NCBI RefSeq assembly: GCF_033568475.1
Contig: NC_133120.1
Location: 86,322,151 to 86,386,150, forward strand
Reading direction: 5' to 3'
DNA from: Henckelia pumila
Taxonomy: Eukaryota > Streptophyta > Magnoliopsida > Lamiales > Gesneriaceae
Length of the DNA: 64,000 nt
This document shows, in pieces, positions 24,995 to 37,011 of the stretch. The translations under genes were made by a program, and so were the position numbers. The notes under the pieces were generated by a model. That model had not been told where the DNA came from, searched no databases, and saw only the letters and a program-made list of their open reading frames with translations. How positions within the stretch are numbered: the first letter of the stretch is position 1; each line of letters begins with the position of its first letter.

Positions 24995-26656
24995 TGTTAC
25001 AACTTAAACGCATACAAATCTCGTGTTATGAGATTAATGTTTTTAATGCATTAACAAGTCTCATAATATTATGTTTTGATGATTACAAAACTCGGTTAAT
25101 TGTTACTAACCATTTAAAGTGAGATTTTGCAGATTAGATTTATTGAAAAATAAATTGTTGGAAGTTATTTTGAAGCTATACATGTATTTATAAAGTCTTT
25201 TATTGCTCATTGAATGGATGAAACATTGTTAAGAGATATGAAAAAAAAGAGAAGAAGAATCCAAAGTATGGAGCAGCAACTTCCGAAAATTACTGGAAAT
25301 TTTCTAAGCATTTAAATCCGATCTCCACCGGTCATAATCGTGATGAATAAGTTTTACATGTGTTGTCCAAATTTGAGAGCAATCCAACGGCTAGATATGG
25401 AGTTATGATTTTTCCACAAAAATTGTGCAGTACCTATTTCTGCAGAACTTGTAGTGAAGAATGAAGAATCAACTTCTGAAAATTACTGGACGTTCTTGAG
25501 ACATCCAAATCAAATCTGCACCAATCAAAATCAATATCAGGATGTTTTCAAACTTATATCAAAATTTCATATCAATCCAACGGCTAGATATGAAGTTATT
25601 ATTTTTCTACAAAGATTGCACAGTACTTATTTCTGCAGAACATGAAGCAAATTATGAAGATTCAACTTCAGAAATTAACTGGGATTGTTTGAGACATCCA
25701 AATCACATCTCCACCAATCAGATTCAAATTTAGGATGTTTTACAACCTCTGTACAAATTTCAGATCAATCAAACGGATAGATATGGAGATATGAATTTTT
25801 CAAATTTGTTGCACAGAACAAGTTCGAAAACTTGATGAAGTGACTTCCGAAAATTACTGGAAATGTTTGACTGTTAGAATCAAATCTTCACCGTTCAGAT
25901 TGAAGATCCAGATGTTTTAAAGCTTCAGTTCAAATTTCAGATCAATCCAACGGTTATATTGGAAGATATGATTTTTCCACAAAATCCGCTCAGTGCTGGG
26001 AAAATGTAGGCAGCGGCGCCGAACACTTTTTGTCACTCCTTGACTTCTTACCACACGCTCCAAGCACTCAAATCAGATTCAAATCTTTGCCAACTATAAA
26101 TAGAGGCCATCCAAGGTCATTTGGAGACATCCCAACTCATCTCTTCTCTCCTTTGCAAGCAATTTCTCACTATCAAAGTGTTTGTGTGATATATTTGAGA
26201 GTGTTTGTAAAAATAGTTTGTGAGTTGGCTGTGCTATTGTTGTAAACACTTGAGTGTGAAGCCAAGTGTGTTGTGCTATCGTTGTAAGCACTTGAGTGTG
26301 AAGCCAAGTATTGTGTTGAGGCTATCCTTGGAGCTCTTAAGGCCAAGAGTGTTGAGTTGTATCGGCGCGGTGATCATGTCAAGTTGTAAAGCTATACTTG
26401 GAGCCATCAAGGCCAAGACGTTCGAAGTGCTAGTGGATCCTTGGTTAATCAACTTAACCAAGAAGGGGAGACGTAGACGATTTATCGTCGAACTTCCATA
26501 AACATCTTTTATCCCTTTACTGTTTTATTTACATTACGCATTTATTTACCGCACTTATTATTTGATTACTTAAGTCTTCCGCTTGCATACTTGCATAACG
26601 CTTTAAATTGCTAAAGTTGCCAATAGAACCTAAATCCCCCCCATTAGGTTCTAACA
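24995..26656 (+). repeat. 3' LTR of the Copia element
   Basis: Begins TGTTACAACTTAAACGC and ends TTCTAACA. It carries the same four internal units (about 25278-26000) and the same 42-bp duplication (about 26227-26310). A CTATAAATAGAGGCC promoter-like box lies near 26094. It is followed by ATTAT, the diverged target-site copy. Confidence 0.92.
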
Positions 26657-27104
26657 ATTATGTTTTTTATTATTAATTATTTTATTTAAAAATAGTTATG
26701 GTAGTTTAAAGAAATCCAAGGGAGAGTGATTTAAAAAAAAAATCAAAATTTAGAATAATTTATAGTTTTCACAATTTCTCAAACTTAATTGGAGATTTAT
26801 AAATCACGTATGTAATATAGAAATTTCAGCTCTGGATACATCCAACGAACCATATGTATTCTACATGTGAGATGTACTTAAAAACTTCATATGGACCGTT
26901 CATTGATTTTATGCTTTAAAAAATATTGGACCCTCCATATTTTAGTTTATTTGACTTTAGAGTTTAGGGTACACTCTTCCATCAAGTATATGGATCTTGG
27001 ATTTTGTACTCATCAAGTAAAGATATATCATTCATATAATATACATAAAAACACTTCAAATCTAATTTCAGTATATGCATATCTCATGATTTCATCAATA
27101 GCAA

Positions 27105-27285
27105 AAAATTATTGGAAGTTTCATTGGCAAACAATTCACGCGATAAGTGCTAAGAAGATGAACTCAAGTTGCGAATGGATGAGAATATTTTTGCAAAAAA
27201 TTATTGGAAGTTTCATTGGCAAACAATTCACGCGATAAGTGCTAAGAAGATGGAACTCAAGTTGCGAATGGATGAGAATATTTAA
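27105..27285. repeat. Tandem duplication of about 90 bp
   Basis: Two nearly identical copies (about 27105-27194 and 27195-27285), each containing TTATTGGAAGTTTCATTGGC and CACGCGATAAGTGCTAAGAA. They differ by about one base, so the duplication is recent. Non-coding. Confidence 0.85.
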
Positions 27286-27295
27286 GGAAATATAG

Positions 27296-28106
27296 TCAAA
27301 ATGGTCCTGTAAGTTTGTCTATTTTGTGTTTTGGTCATGTAAGTATCGAATTTTGTGTTTTAGTCCTATAAGTTAAATTATAATTGGATTTTAGTCATTT
27401 CTTCATAGATTGTTGACGTGACATTGAAAAATGCTGACGTGACAGCTAAAAATTTTTAAATGACATTGAGAAATGATGACGTGTCTATTGTGGTATCAAC
27501 GATTAAATGTTATGTTTTCAAAATCTTAAATATTATGTTTTCAAAATCAGACTGCACCAACTGGTTCAACCAATTCGACACGGAACCGATCACTGATTTG
27601 ATCTGAAATACTTCCAAAAACCGTTTTAACGGTTGAACCGGCAGAATTGATCAAAAACTGAAAAATTGGTTTTTCGAATTTTTTTTTTAAAATTAGTTTT
27701 TTTTATTTTAAAACCTTAATTTAATATTTTATTATATATATATACATGATTATTTGATTTTGTTCTCATTAGAAATATTATTTATTAATATTAGAGTTTA
27801 TAATTTTTTAACATATTTTTTATTTTTTAAAAATTGATTAATATTTATAAATATTAAAGTTTAATTTTCAAACTACGATAAATATATATTTTTTCTATTC
27901 ATATAAATTTGTTAGGTTTTATAATTTAAAATATATTATTAGTTATATTATTATATAAACGATTTTTTGATACGACCGTCCGGTTAAAATAATTCAATCA
28001 ATTGGACAATTTTTTTAAGTTAGATCGGTTTATCGGTTTAATTATAAAAATATTTCTTAATAACAAAAATATAACTAAACTTACAGGACCAAAACTCAAA
28101 ATTTAA
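27296..28106. mobile_element. Decayed non-autonomous element with inverted ends
   Basis: Repeated GTGTTTTGGTCnTGTAAGT-like motifs at 27304-27385 face an inverted TTACAGGACCAAAACTCAAAA at 28080-28100. The interior has a GC-richer stretch at 27555-27660 and AT-rich DNA, without a gene. I saw no sure target-site duplication, so the class is uncertain (Mutator-like or other TIR element). Confidence 0.45.
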
Positions 28107-28700
28107 TAATTGCATCTATGAATGCTCGATTATTATTACAAGTTATATTGTCTTCACCAATTTTTAACAACGCCCGTCAATAAAATAATAATAGGATTTA
28201 TATGTTCCGACCAAATTTCCGAAAAACTCATTGGAGGATAAATGCCGTAGCAATTCTTGCGTTTTTTTAGTGTTAAAGATTCATGAAAATCTGTTTTGCA
28301 GTAAAATGAAAAACAAAGCATCCGTTACAGATATATATATTAAGGATTAAGAATATGACAATGTAGACACAAATATAAACGGAACGCAACATAAAGTAGA
28401 AAAATATTAAAGAGTATTACAAAAGATCAAGATGCAAACTTGATCCTTTATAGAACGGGTAGAACACAGACTCAACACACATTGTCAAAAAACAGATAAC
28501 AAGAGACGCCACCGGCGATCCAGCACCCAATTCTGAGTGCCACAATCACACGGTGAAAGAGAAACAGACGGACATAAAGAACAAGTGACCATACTACCAA
28601 CCACGCACGCACCGACATCACAGAAAAGACGCAACAAATTTCTTTCGCCGAAATAGCAATGTTTGTGAAAGATAGGAAGAGTAAAGATTGCATTCACAAG
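28107..28700. other. Intergenic sequence and 3' UTR of eEF1A
   Basis: No coding frame of its own. The part nearest the stop codon (about 28440-28700) has balanced base composition and is probably the 3' UTR of the eEF1A gene on the minus strand. Confidence 0.5.
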
Positions 28701-30456
28701 TCACTTGGCACCCTTCTTGGCTGCTGCCTTTGTCACCTTAGCTCCAGTTGGGTCTTTCTTTTCCACACTCTTGATTACACCAACCGCAACAGTCTGACGC
28801 ATGTCCCTAACTGCAAAGCGTCCCAATGGTGGGTACTCGGCAAAGGTTTCCACAACCATGGGTTTTGTGGGGATCATCTTGACAAGGCCGGCGTCACCAT
28901 TCTTCAAGAATTTAGGCTCTTTCTCAAGCTCCTTGCCAGATCGACGGTCAATCTTGGTCAAAAGCTCGGAAAATTTGACAGCAATGTGAGAAGTGTGGCA
29001 ATCAAGAACAGGGGCGTAACCGTTGCCAATCTGGCCAGGGTGGTTCATGATAATGACTTGGGAAGTGAAATTCGCAGCTTCCTTAGCAGGATCATCCTTT
29101 GAGTTAGATGCAACGAAACCACGCTTCAGATCTTTAACAGCAACGTTCTTAACGTTGAACCCAACATTGTCACCAGGGAGTGCTTCAGGGAGGGCCTCGT
29201 GGTGCATTTCAACGGACTTGACCTCAGTTTGCAGCCCTGTTGGACCAAAGGTAACAACCATACCTGGTTTGATGATACCGGTTTCAACTCTTCCCACAGG
29301 GACAGTACCAATACCACCAATCTTGTACACATCTTGCAGAGGAAGACGGAGAGGTTTGTCTGAGGGCCTCTTGGGCTCCTGGATCAAGTCAAGAGCATCC
29401 AGGAGGGTCGGTCCTTTGTACCAATCAAGATTGGTCGACCTCTCGATCATGTTGTCACCCTCAAAACCAGAGATTGGAACAAAAGGAATCTTCTCAGGGT
29501 TGTACCCAACCTTCTTCATGTAGGAAGAGACTTCCTTGACAATTTCATCATACCTTGCCTTGGAGTACTTGGGAGTGGTGGCATCCATCTAAAATACACA
29601 AAGATTGTGATAAGTAAGCACGGATAATAGCAAAGTATCCATCTAAAATACACAAAAGCATGCTCCACAAACAAAGAGCACAGTAACCAGAATATAATTT
29701 GTGTGAATTAGAAAAGAGATGTTATCAGAAGAAGCCAACAGATTTTTAAGTAAACCCACTCAAATAGAATATAAACAGTACATAAAGTTTAATCTTGATC
29801 CTGTAAATGCTAAAATATCTCACAGGATAGTGTAAGAATGAACCTTTACCAACATTATTTAGAAGGCAATGTACACATAATAATTAACACATTCCACGGC
29901 CATGTTAACACAAATAGCTGATCTAAACAATAACTAGGAAATCATTATAAATAATACACAAGCAAAAACATACATAAATGACAGATGTATATACCTTATT
30001 ACAGCAGCAGATCATTTGCCTAACTCCAAGCGTGAAAGCCAGAAGTGCATGCTCACGAGTTTGACCATCCTTGGAAATACCTGCCTCGAAACCACCAGTG
30101 GTAGAATCGATGATGAGCACGGCACAATCAGCCTGAGAAGTACCAGTAATCATGTTCTTAATAAAGTCACGGTGACCAGGAGCATCAATGACAGTGCAGT
30201 AGTATTTGGTAGTCTCAAACTTCCACAGAGCAATATCGATGGTGATACCACGCTCACGCTCAGCCTTGAGCTTGTCAAGCACCCATGCATACTTGAAGGA
30301 TCTCTTGTTCATCTCAGCAGCTTCCTTCTCGAACCTCTCAATCACACGCTTGTCAATACCACCAAGCTTGTAGATGAGATGTCCAGTGGTAGTTGACTTC
30401 CCAGAGTCGACATGGCCAATGACCACTATGCTAATGTGAACCTTCTCCTTACCCAT
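28701..30456 (-). CDS. Translation elongation factor 1-alpha
   Basis: Cytosolic GTPase that delivers aminoacyl-tRNA to the ribosome. Two coding exons on the minus strand, 29995-30456 (154 codons) and 28701-29588 (295 codons plus stop), give 449 aa, the standard plant length. G-motifs are intact: GHVDSGKS at residues 14-21, DAPGH at about 91-95, and NKMD at 153-156, with the intron lying exactly between NK and MD, a position found in other plant EF1A genes. The C-terminus ends [11 protein letters not shown] leader intron separates the ATG from the promoter. It appears fully functional and constitutive. Open frames on the opposite strand are shadows of its codon use. Confidence 0.98.
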
Positions 30457-30476
30457 GTTAGCTTCTGAGAATTATA

Positions 30477-30983
30477 CTGCAGCAATGAAAACCGGGCTGA
30501 ATAAGAAATATTAATTCAACGCGAGAACAAGATAGCAACAGGAATTATATAACTGGATAATTTCAAGGTTGGATATTTGTAAAACATATCCAAAAATCTT
30601 AATTTTTTAGCGATCTCCAAAGATAAAATATAAAATCCAAGAAATGGATTCCAAAAATGAAAAAAACAAATCAAAACAAGAGCAGCCTGTGTTATCCAAG
30701 ATACCAAATGATCAAGTCTCCCTTTTCCCCACACAAGATAACAATAACAGCTTACAAACGGTAGAAAAGGAAAAGAAAATATTAAACTCGCAAATCCTCA
30801 ATTTCTAACCAGTCTGATCACAAAACATTTACAAATTGACAATTCTTGAATTCAAACACCGCGTAAATTAACAGCAAAACACCAAAAACAATTCAAAAAA
30901 CTGTAGTTCTCGACAATAAAAAGGCATAGAAGCAAGATCAATAAGAAAAATATCGCATAATTCAGGAAGTAAATTACAGTTAC
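30477..30983 (-). other. Leader intron of the eEF1A gene
   Basis: On the minus strand a donor after CACGGCAG (GTAACT, from 30983) and an acceptor CTGCAG (ending at 30477) enclose about 507 bases, 20 bases upstream of the ATG. Long 5' UTR introns are the rule in plant EF1A genes and often raise expression. Confidence 0.85.
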
Positions 30984-31046
30984 CTGCCGTGAAGAAAGTA
31001 AAAGACCTATAGGATGCGTGGTGTCCCAGAAATGAGATTGAGCAGA

Positions 31047-31081
31047 TATTTATACTGCAAAGGGTGAGCGAGCTAGGGTTT
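31047..31081 (-). promoter_or_regulatory. TATA box and telo-box of the eEF1A promoter
   Basis: Read on the minus strand, AAACCCTA (telo-box) lies at 31081-31074 and TATAAATA at 31054-31047, about 65 bases upstream of the leader-intron donor. Telo-boxes are known in promoters of plant eEF1A and ribosomal-protein genes. A further AAGGGTAAATACGT stretch just upstream resembles the tef1 box only partly. Confidence 0.75.
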
Positions 31082-31189
31082 GGGGAGATGTTCCATTAAC
31101 TGATGATTAGACGTATTTACCCTTCAGGATGACCATGGAATGACCGTTTTATCCTACGCTAACTTAGGGGCCAAGGACTATGTCATGAC

Positions 31190-31411
31190 TAGGGCTGGGA
31201 TACTAATCAAAATATCGATTTTTTGGGATATTGTATCGAAATTTTTTCGATATATAAACATTTTTTTGGTATATCGAATTTTTTTTCAATATCTATACGG
31301 TATGAATATGAATTTTTTTTATACAAAAATTTCAGAATTTCGATATTGGTATCGATATGAATTTTTTTCATATCAATATTTTTTATAGAGTATACCAAAA
31401 ACCCACCCCTA
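31190..31411. mobile_element. hAT-type MITE, 222 bp
   Basis: Ends TAGGGCTGGG and CCCACCCCTA are inverted repeats, flanked by a perfect 8-bp target-site duplication GTCATGAC (31182-31189 and 31412-31419). The interior is built of TATCGAATT-like repeats. The 8-bp duplication and TAGGG ends mark a non-autonomous hAT element. It lies about 110 bp upstream of the eEF1A telo-box. Confidence 0.9.
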
Positions 31412-31887
31412 GTCATGACACCTATCATAGAATTCAAACCGGCGATTTTTCTTTGTATTTTTTTATGGGAAATTTTGTTATTTAGATTAGATTAGGTCAA
31501 AAAAAATTAAAAAGAAATTATCTTCTCCAAATGTATTAAAAAATATCCTATACAAAAATTTTAGAAAATATCCTATACAAAAATTTAATACGCTTAGTGA
31601 GAGTTATTATTTTAAAAAAATAGTTGAACTTATTTGCCCTTGTTGGGCCCAGTTTATTTCATTTGCTAACTTAAGGCCCAATCTCTTTTAACTATTAAGT
31701 TGATTGTGAGCATTTTCATGGTCAGCCCATTCCCATTATTTAAAATAGCAACTTACACAAATAATGCGTGTGTTTGTTAATGTATATGTTATTATTATAA
31801 TTATAATTTTTTTGGAAAGTTAATGTTTGTATTATTAAACTACCATTTTAGATTATAAAATATATGTAATAGCTATTGTTATTATTA

Positions 31888-32888
31888 GGAAAAAATACAG
31901 TTTTAGTCCTTATACTTTCACATCAAAACATTTTTGGTCCTTAAACATTTCAAAGTAACACTTTTAATCCTTAAACTTTACAAATTGCAACAAAATTAGT
32001 CCTTATAGTTTTTTTCATGATTAAATATATTTTTGGAGACTAATTTATTATATTTTAAATTTATAGGGACCTAAATAAAATAAGCATGAAAAATAAAGAT
32101 CATAAATAATCACAAATCTACAACATAAATATTTTTTTAGTAACATATTTATTCTTTTTAATAATGTTATTATATGTAAATAAAATTTATTACGGTTTTT
32201 TTATTTAAACAAAAAATATCTACTTTAGAATATTCAGTTTTTGCATAAAAATCATCGAGTATATTTTTAAAATTAAAATATCCTATAAATATTTTAATAA
32301 GCACATTTTTTAATGTGTTTTCCAATAATTTTTTAAAATAAAATTTATTCAATATCTTTGATACTAAATAACTGATTTGATATCAAATATGATTAATTAT
32401 TTACTTTTATTTAATAATAAGATACGAACTACATAAATTTTCTTAAAATATCAAATATAAATATGTAATATATATAATTACATTTGTAAATATTAAACAA
32501 TAATAATAAATTACAAAAAAAAAATACATATGGTATAAAATTAATCTTGAAAATCTAATTTTAATTTTAGTTTTTAAAATAGATTTTTTTTTTCAATTTG
32601 AATATAAATATAAAACATAAAATATTTCAAAAAAAATAGAATTTTATTTACTATTTTAATGTTTTATCTTTTCACGATATTTTATTAATTTTATTCATTT
32701 TTACTCCCTAAAAGTTAATAATATCATAAATTAGTTTTCACAAATATATTTAACTATAAAATAAATGACAAGGACTAATTTTGTTACAATTTTTAAAGTT
32801 TAAGGACTAAAAATATTGTATTGAAATGTTTAGGGACCAAAAGTGTTTTAATATAAAAATATGAGAACTAAAAACGTATTATTTAAAA
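31888..32888. mobile_element. Mutator-like non-autonomous element with long TIRs
   Basis: About 115 bp at the left end (containing GTTTTAGTCCTTATACTTTC and AACAAAATTAGTCCTTATAG) is repeated inverted at the right end (TAAGGACTAAAAATATTG, AGGGACCAAAAGTG). The roughly 770-bp interior is AT-rich and without a gene. Long TIRs suggest a Mutator-type element; a 9-bp target duplication could not be confirmed. Confidence 0.75.
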
Positions 32889-33059
32889 ACAACCTCAAAA
32901 AGTTTAAAACATTGTGGGAGTTACTTTTCAAATTTTGAAAATCATTTGAAATTATTGAATTGTACATTTGATTTTTAAAAATTGCATTATTAGATGGAGG
33001 ATAATTTTTAAAATTCACTTAAAAATACCAAAAACAATTACTATAGCATCCTATCATTT

Positions 33060-33100
33060 TATTAAATAGTAAGAGATAGCAAGAGATAGTAAGAGATATA
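33060..33100. repeat. Short AGTAAGAGAT tandem repeat
   Basis: Three to four near-copies of AGTAAGAGAT/AGCAAGAGAT in a row. A minor minisatellite without other signals. Confidence 0.6.
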
Positions 33101-33408
33101 ATAATAATTACTAAACTTTTATATTTATCTTCTTTTTTTTTTGGGAAACCAACTTGACAAATTCTATGTTTATTTGAATGCAAATGGAACATATGAAATT
33201 TGCTTAATTATTACCCTCGTTCCCCTTAATTAAATTTGTGTTTGCCCATCAAAATGGATATCATATTAATTACCCTGCTGGTAGATCTCAAAATGTAAAT
33301 TTATGACACATGATTTTGTTTCGGCGCTGGAATGATTTTTTATTTTTTATTTTTACTATGAACATTTGGAGAGTCAAAGTCAGTGAGTTGTGGTACACAG
33401 AATTATAT

Positions 33409-33650
33409 AGGTGGTGATTTGATTTATAATTCTAAAATTTATTCATTGTATTTGTTATGTTTTTAAAATAAATGCTCGGCAGTAATTGAAACTGAAATTA
33501 TATTCACTTATCACATCAAGCTTATAGAGGTGGTGATTTGATTTATAATTCCAAATTTCATTTAATGTCCTTACTATGTTTTTGAAGTAAATAAATGCTT
33601 GATCGAAATTGAAATTGACATTATATTCACTTTTCCAATCAAACTTGAAC
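33409..33650. repeat. Tandem duplication of about 120 bp
   Basis: Two diverged copies, each starting AGGTGGTGATTTGATTTATA (about 33409 and 33529) and ending in a TTATATTCACTT block. Non-coding and AT-rich. Confidence 0.75.
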
Positions 33651-34017
33651 TCGACTACACTATTTATATATTTTGGTTTATCATAAAATAGATCAGAATA
33701 GTAGGTGAGAAATAACATTATTCTCATTTGGTAGTACAATAATCATTTTTTTAAGAAGGTAGCACAATTACTAAAATCAAATGAAAAATAAAACTATTGC
33801 ATTCTTCGGCTTTGGCAATAGCATTCTTTGAATTGCATCATTGTATAACGTAGATCATAGGAAGCAAAGCTAAGAAAAACGATAAACAGATGTAGCATTT
33901 ATGGGCTCGATGGGGGGAAGAAAACATAAGCATGACCTAAAAAACATTATGCAGATGAAGTTTCATAAATTCAAACTAGTCATACCCACATAGACGAAGA
34001 AACAAGCTACAAGTGGC

Positions 34018-35173
34018 TTAAAATCCATCATCTGCAGCTCCACGGCCGCCAAATCCACCGCCATAACCGCCAGAGTTGTTGAAGTTACTGCGAGGTGTTC
34101 GTTCTTGAGCGTAACTCACCCGGATGTTCCTCCCGTTCAGTTGCTGAAGACATACAGAAGAATAGCCACAGTTTACAAGCATATCAAAGACAACAGAAAT
34201 GCTTTTCCATTCATATTGGTGCACGACCCATCGTTCTCATAACGCAAAAACTGATCCACCATATAGAACAGAAGACTAACACAAAACATCACCTGTCCAT
34301 CCATAGCCGACAGCGCTGAGTTGGCAGAGTCGTCACTCGAGAAATTCACGAATCCAAACCCTCTTGATTTCCCAGTGTCTCTGTCAGTGATGACTTTAGC
34401 TGTACAAAATAAGGATTCAAGGCTTTATGCGTTAACATTGTGCATTAAAGCAGTGCAAAGTCACCAGCTTCAAACACAGACTAGTTCAGGTTTCTAATAT
34501 AATTATATAAACTACATCCAAAAAACAGACACATGCTAACACACCACGAACAATTATAGAAAGACAGAAATCTAACGTGTCTCGAAGTTGATAAGAACTG
34601 TTTTAATTAAAATTCTAACATCAAATAGAGCCCAAAAAAAACATAATATTCATGTACCCTGATCCAACCTTAGGTTGAGTCTTTTTAATGGTAATGAATT
34701 GAAGTCTAACTTCAGAATAAGAATAAAAGCAATAATTAATGGGAAAAGCATGGAAAAAACCAAACGGGTCAAGCATCGAAGTCATATTTGAATGAATGCT
34801 TCAACATTGATTCAAGTTCAGGAATATGATGAATGCAGTTGGTTATAAGAAAAATTCTAAAATGATGAGACATTGAATAATATTTTCTCACCTTCGATTA
34901 CATCACCAAAGCTGGAAAATGCATCTCTTAAAGATTGATCATCAGTACCATAAGAGAGCCCTATCGAAGGAAAAATAGAATTAATATCTCAGATCATGAG
35001 AACAAAATACATGTGCAAGAATTCTATAGCATTTCAAAAAAAATAAAACCTCCAATGAAAAGTTTCGTGGTCATGCATCGGACCGCATTGAATATCGATG
35101 ATTGGTAGTTTGATGGAGTGCGGGAAAACATGCTGTGTCTCAACAGAGTCCCAACTTTGTCGAAGAGTGCCAT
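34018..35173 (-). CDS. Glycine-rich RNA-binding protein, organelle-targeted type
   Basis: Exons on the minus strand, in order: 35050-35173, 34892-34960, 34293-34399 and 34018-34143, in phase, 142 codons with stop (141 aa). Residues 1-34 are basic and hydrophobic with almost no acidic residues, consistent with a mitochondrial (or plastid) presequence. One RRM follows: RNP2 KLFIGGL at about 37-43 and RNP1 [10 protein letters not shown] at about 75-84. A short tail with [11 protein letters not shown] ends the protein. This matches the small mitochondrial GR-RBPs of plants, which bind organelle transcripts and in some cases aid RNA editing. Targeting is inferred from composition. The leader is split by an intron (35185-35605). 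Confidence 0.92.
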
Positions 35174-35184
35174 TTCCGTGAAAT

Positions 35185-35605
35185 CTGCAATAAAGAAATT
35201 TACAACAAAAGCCTCGAGAATGAACAATTTGTGGGTGAAATTTACAGAGTAAGAGCTAGACTGCTAGAGAAGACCTGATGAATAGCTAAAACAACCAGCC
35301 AACTGTAAAACTATACTCCGATTAATATCGACCCAGATAATTTTTTCAGATTTAGAGGCCGCTAAGATGATGCAGAAAGAAACTCTAGATTAAATGAACA
35401 CGCAAACGCAAAGCATCAACTCATAAAATCCAGTGAATAATCGATCATTTCAATTTTGTTCAACCATTTGGATTGAACCTACCTCAAAAAGGATCGTGAG
35501 CAATAAATTACTGGAACAGAATAAGACGCAAAAAATCAATATCACCAATCGCAAGGTATAATCCGAGTCTCGGAGCGTAAAAGAGGCACAAAAAAGAAAA
35601 AGTAC
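35185..35605 (-). other. Leader intron of the RNA-binding protein gene
   Basis: On the minus strand a GTACTT donor at 35605 and a TTGCAG acceptor at 35185 enclose about 421 bases in the 5' UTR, ending 11 bases before the ATG. Confidence 0.7.
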
Positions 35606-35630
35606 CTATTGAAGAATTAGACGAAGCGGC

Positions 35631-35696
35631 TAGGGTTTAAGGTCGGCCACTCCACTTTCGAAGAAACCCCTACGACTCTCTAGTGAAATTTATATA
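35631..35696 (-). promoter_or_regulatory. TATA box and telo-box of the RNA-binding protein gene
   Basis: On the minus strand, TATATAAA lies at 35696-35689 and AAACCCTA (telo-box) at 35638-35631 in the leader, just upstream of the leader-intron donor. The same pairing of a telo-box with a leader intron is seen in the eEF1A gene 4.5 kb away. Confidence 0.65.
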
Positions 35697-35699
35697 TTC

Positions 35700-36085
35700 A
35701 TTTCCAGTGCACCGCTTTTTTGGATTGACAAGTATGGATTAAAAACACAATTGCCTTTTTTTTTTCCCAACAAAAATAAAAAAAAAATGCTACATGCAGT
35801 ACGATAATTCAAAGGCCCCAAAAAATTCAATATATAAATTTATTTATCAATATAATAATATATTAAATACAAAATCTCACAATATATTTCTCAAAAAAAA
35901 ATCTTACGATATAATTGTTATAAATATCGTTGTACGATATATTTTTTAATATAAAAATTTTATTTATCAAATATTTAAAAGTTATACTTGCATAATATTT
36001 TTTCAAAATTATTTTACAAAAATTTTATTTGAATACATACTTTGAGTTTTTTTAATTAATAAAACACTAAAAACGTTTTAATTAC
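35700..36085. other. AT-rich intergenic sequence
   Basis: Low-complexity A/T runs; no gene or clear element. Confidence 0.5.
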
Positions 36086-36650
36086 TTGTTCAAATAGAAG
36101 ATAGTGTTTAGTCATAAAAGTTATTTTAAAAAAATACTTAGAAAATGTTTTTTTTCCAAAATATAGTATTTCTAAAAAAATTTTTGTTTTTACTTCTATT
36201 TCTATTTTAAAATTAAAAAAAAAAAAAAAGTAACTCTTCTAATACTGATCCAACTATCAAAACCTTTCTTCTTATTTTTTAAAAATAAAAATACTAAAAA
36301 AACTAGACTTATTAAAAAAAATTTAATTTGGAACTTCTACAATCGATATTCTAAACATATTTTAAGTTGTCATCTCTTATACTTGTCCAAATAGAACAAT
36401 ATTTTTTATTTATAAAATTTATTTAAAAAATACTTAAATTTTTTTTTCCAAAATATAGAATTTCTATTTTTTTTTGTTTCTACTTTAATTTCTATTTAAA
36501 AATAAAAATAAAACACTTCTAATATTCAGCTGCCAACACCGTCCGCTTCATTTTTATATAAAATAAATAAATATATTTTAAAAAACATGACTTATTTAAA
36601 TATTATTTTTAGTTAGAATTTCTGCAATCGATTTGACGTTCAAGTATTGT
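36086..36650. repeat. Diverged tandem duplication of about 290 bp
   Basis: Copies start with ACTTGTTCAAATAGAA (about 36086) and ACTTGTCCAAATAGAA (about 36379), and share CCAAAATATAG, TTTCTATTT, ACTTCTAATA and CTnCAATCGAT blocks in the same order. Non-coding. Confidence 0.7.
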
Positions 36651-36962
36651 CAAGTTTTGAATATCAACCATTTTTTTGGAGCAATTACACTGACGATGTG
36701 TTTAGAAACAGATTAAAAGGGTGTTAGTAAAATAACTTCGAAAAAAACCCTCTTAAAACACCCTCTTAATTTGTTTTAAAGGTTATAAGTTCTTATAATG
36801 TATTTGGTAAATTTTTTAAAACAATCATTCAAAATAAACTGTTTCTAAAAAGTTAAGGTACGTACCAAACTTATTTGTAAATACCAAATTATTTTTATTC
36901 ATTTTATTATATCTCAAATACACCTTCATATAGTATATCATGTAAATTAATTTTAAAACTCT

Positions 36963-36963
36963 A

Positions 36964-37010
<47 letters not shown>
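36963..37010. repeat. ATT trinucleotide microsatellite
   Basis: About 15 perfect ATT/TTA units. A shorter version lies at the matching place downstream of BDP1 (about 40290-40310), so it belongs to the duplicated block. Confidence 0.9.

Positions 37011-37011
<1 letters not shown>

Larger units (their letters stand above)
16273..26656 (+). mobile_element. Sirevirus-like Ty1/Copia retrotransposon fossil
   Basis: An LTR element of about 10.4 kb, including a later 1.85-kb insertion. It has TG...CA LTRs of about 1670 and 1662 bp, a tRNA-Met-type primer site, a gag region with zinc knuckles, then protease, integrase, reverse transcriptase and RNase H in Copia order, and a cluster of polypurine tracts before the 3' LTR. 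Long LTRs, the [10 protein letters not shown]-type reverse transcriptase and repeated polypurine tracts point to the Sirevirus lineage. There is no envelope-like gene: only about 450 bp separates RNase H from the 3' LTR. It is broken, with roughly two to four breaks besides the inserted solo LTR. The LTRs look about 96-98% identical by eye, suggesting insertion within roughly the last one to two million years at usual plant rates. Confidence 0.93.

Noticed and set aside
29023-29523. Long open frame opposite eEF1A exon 2
   Set aside because: It is a mirror of the strong codon bias of eEF1A on the other strand and has no homology of its own.
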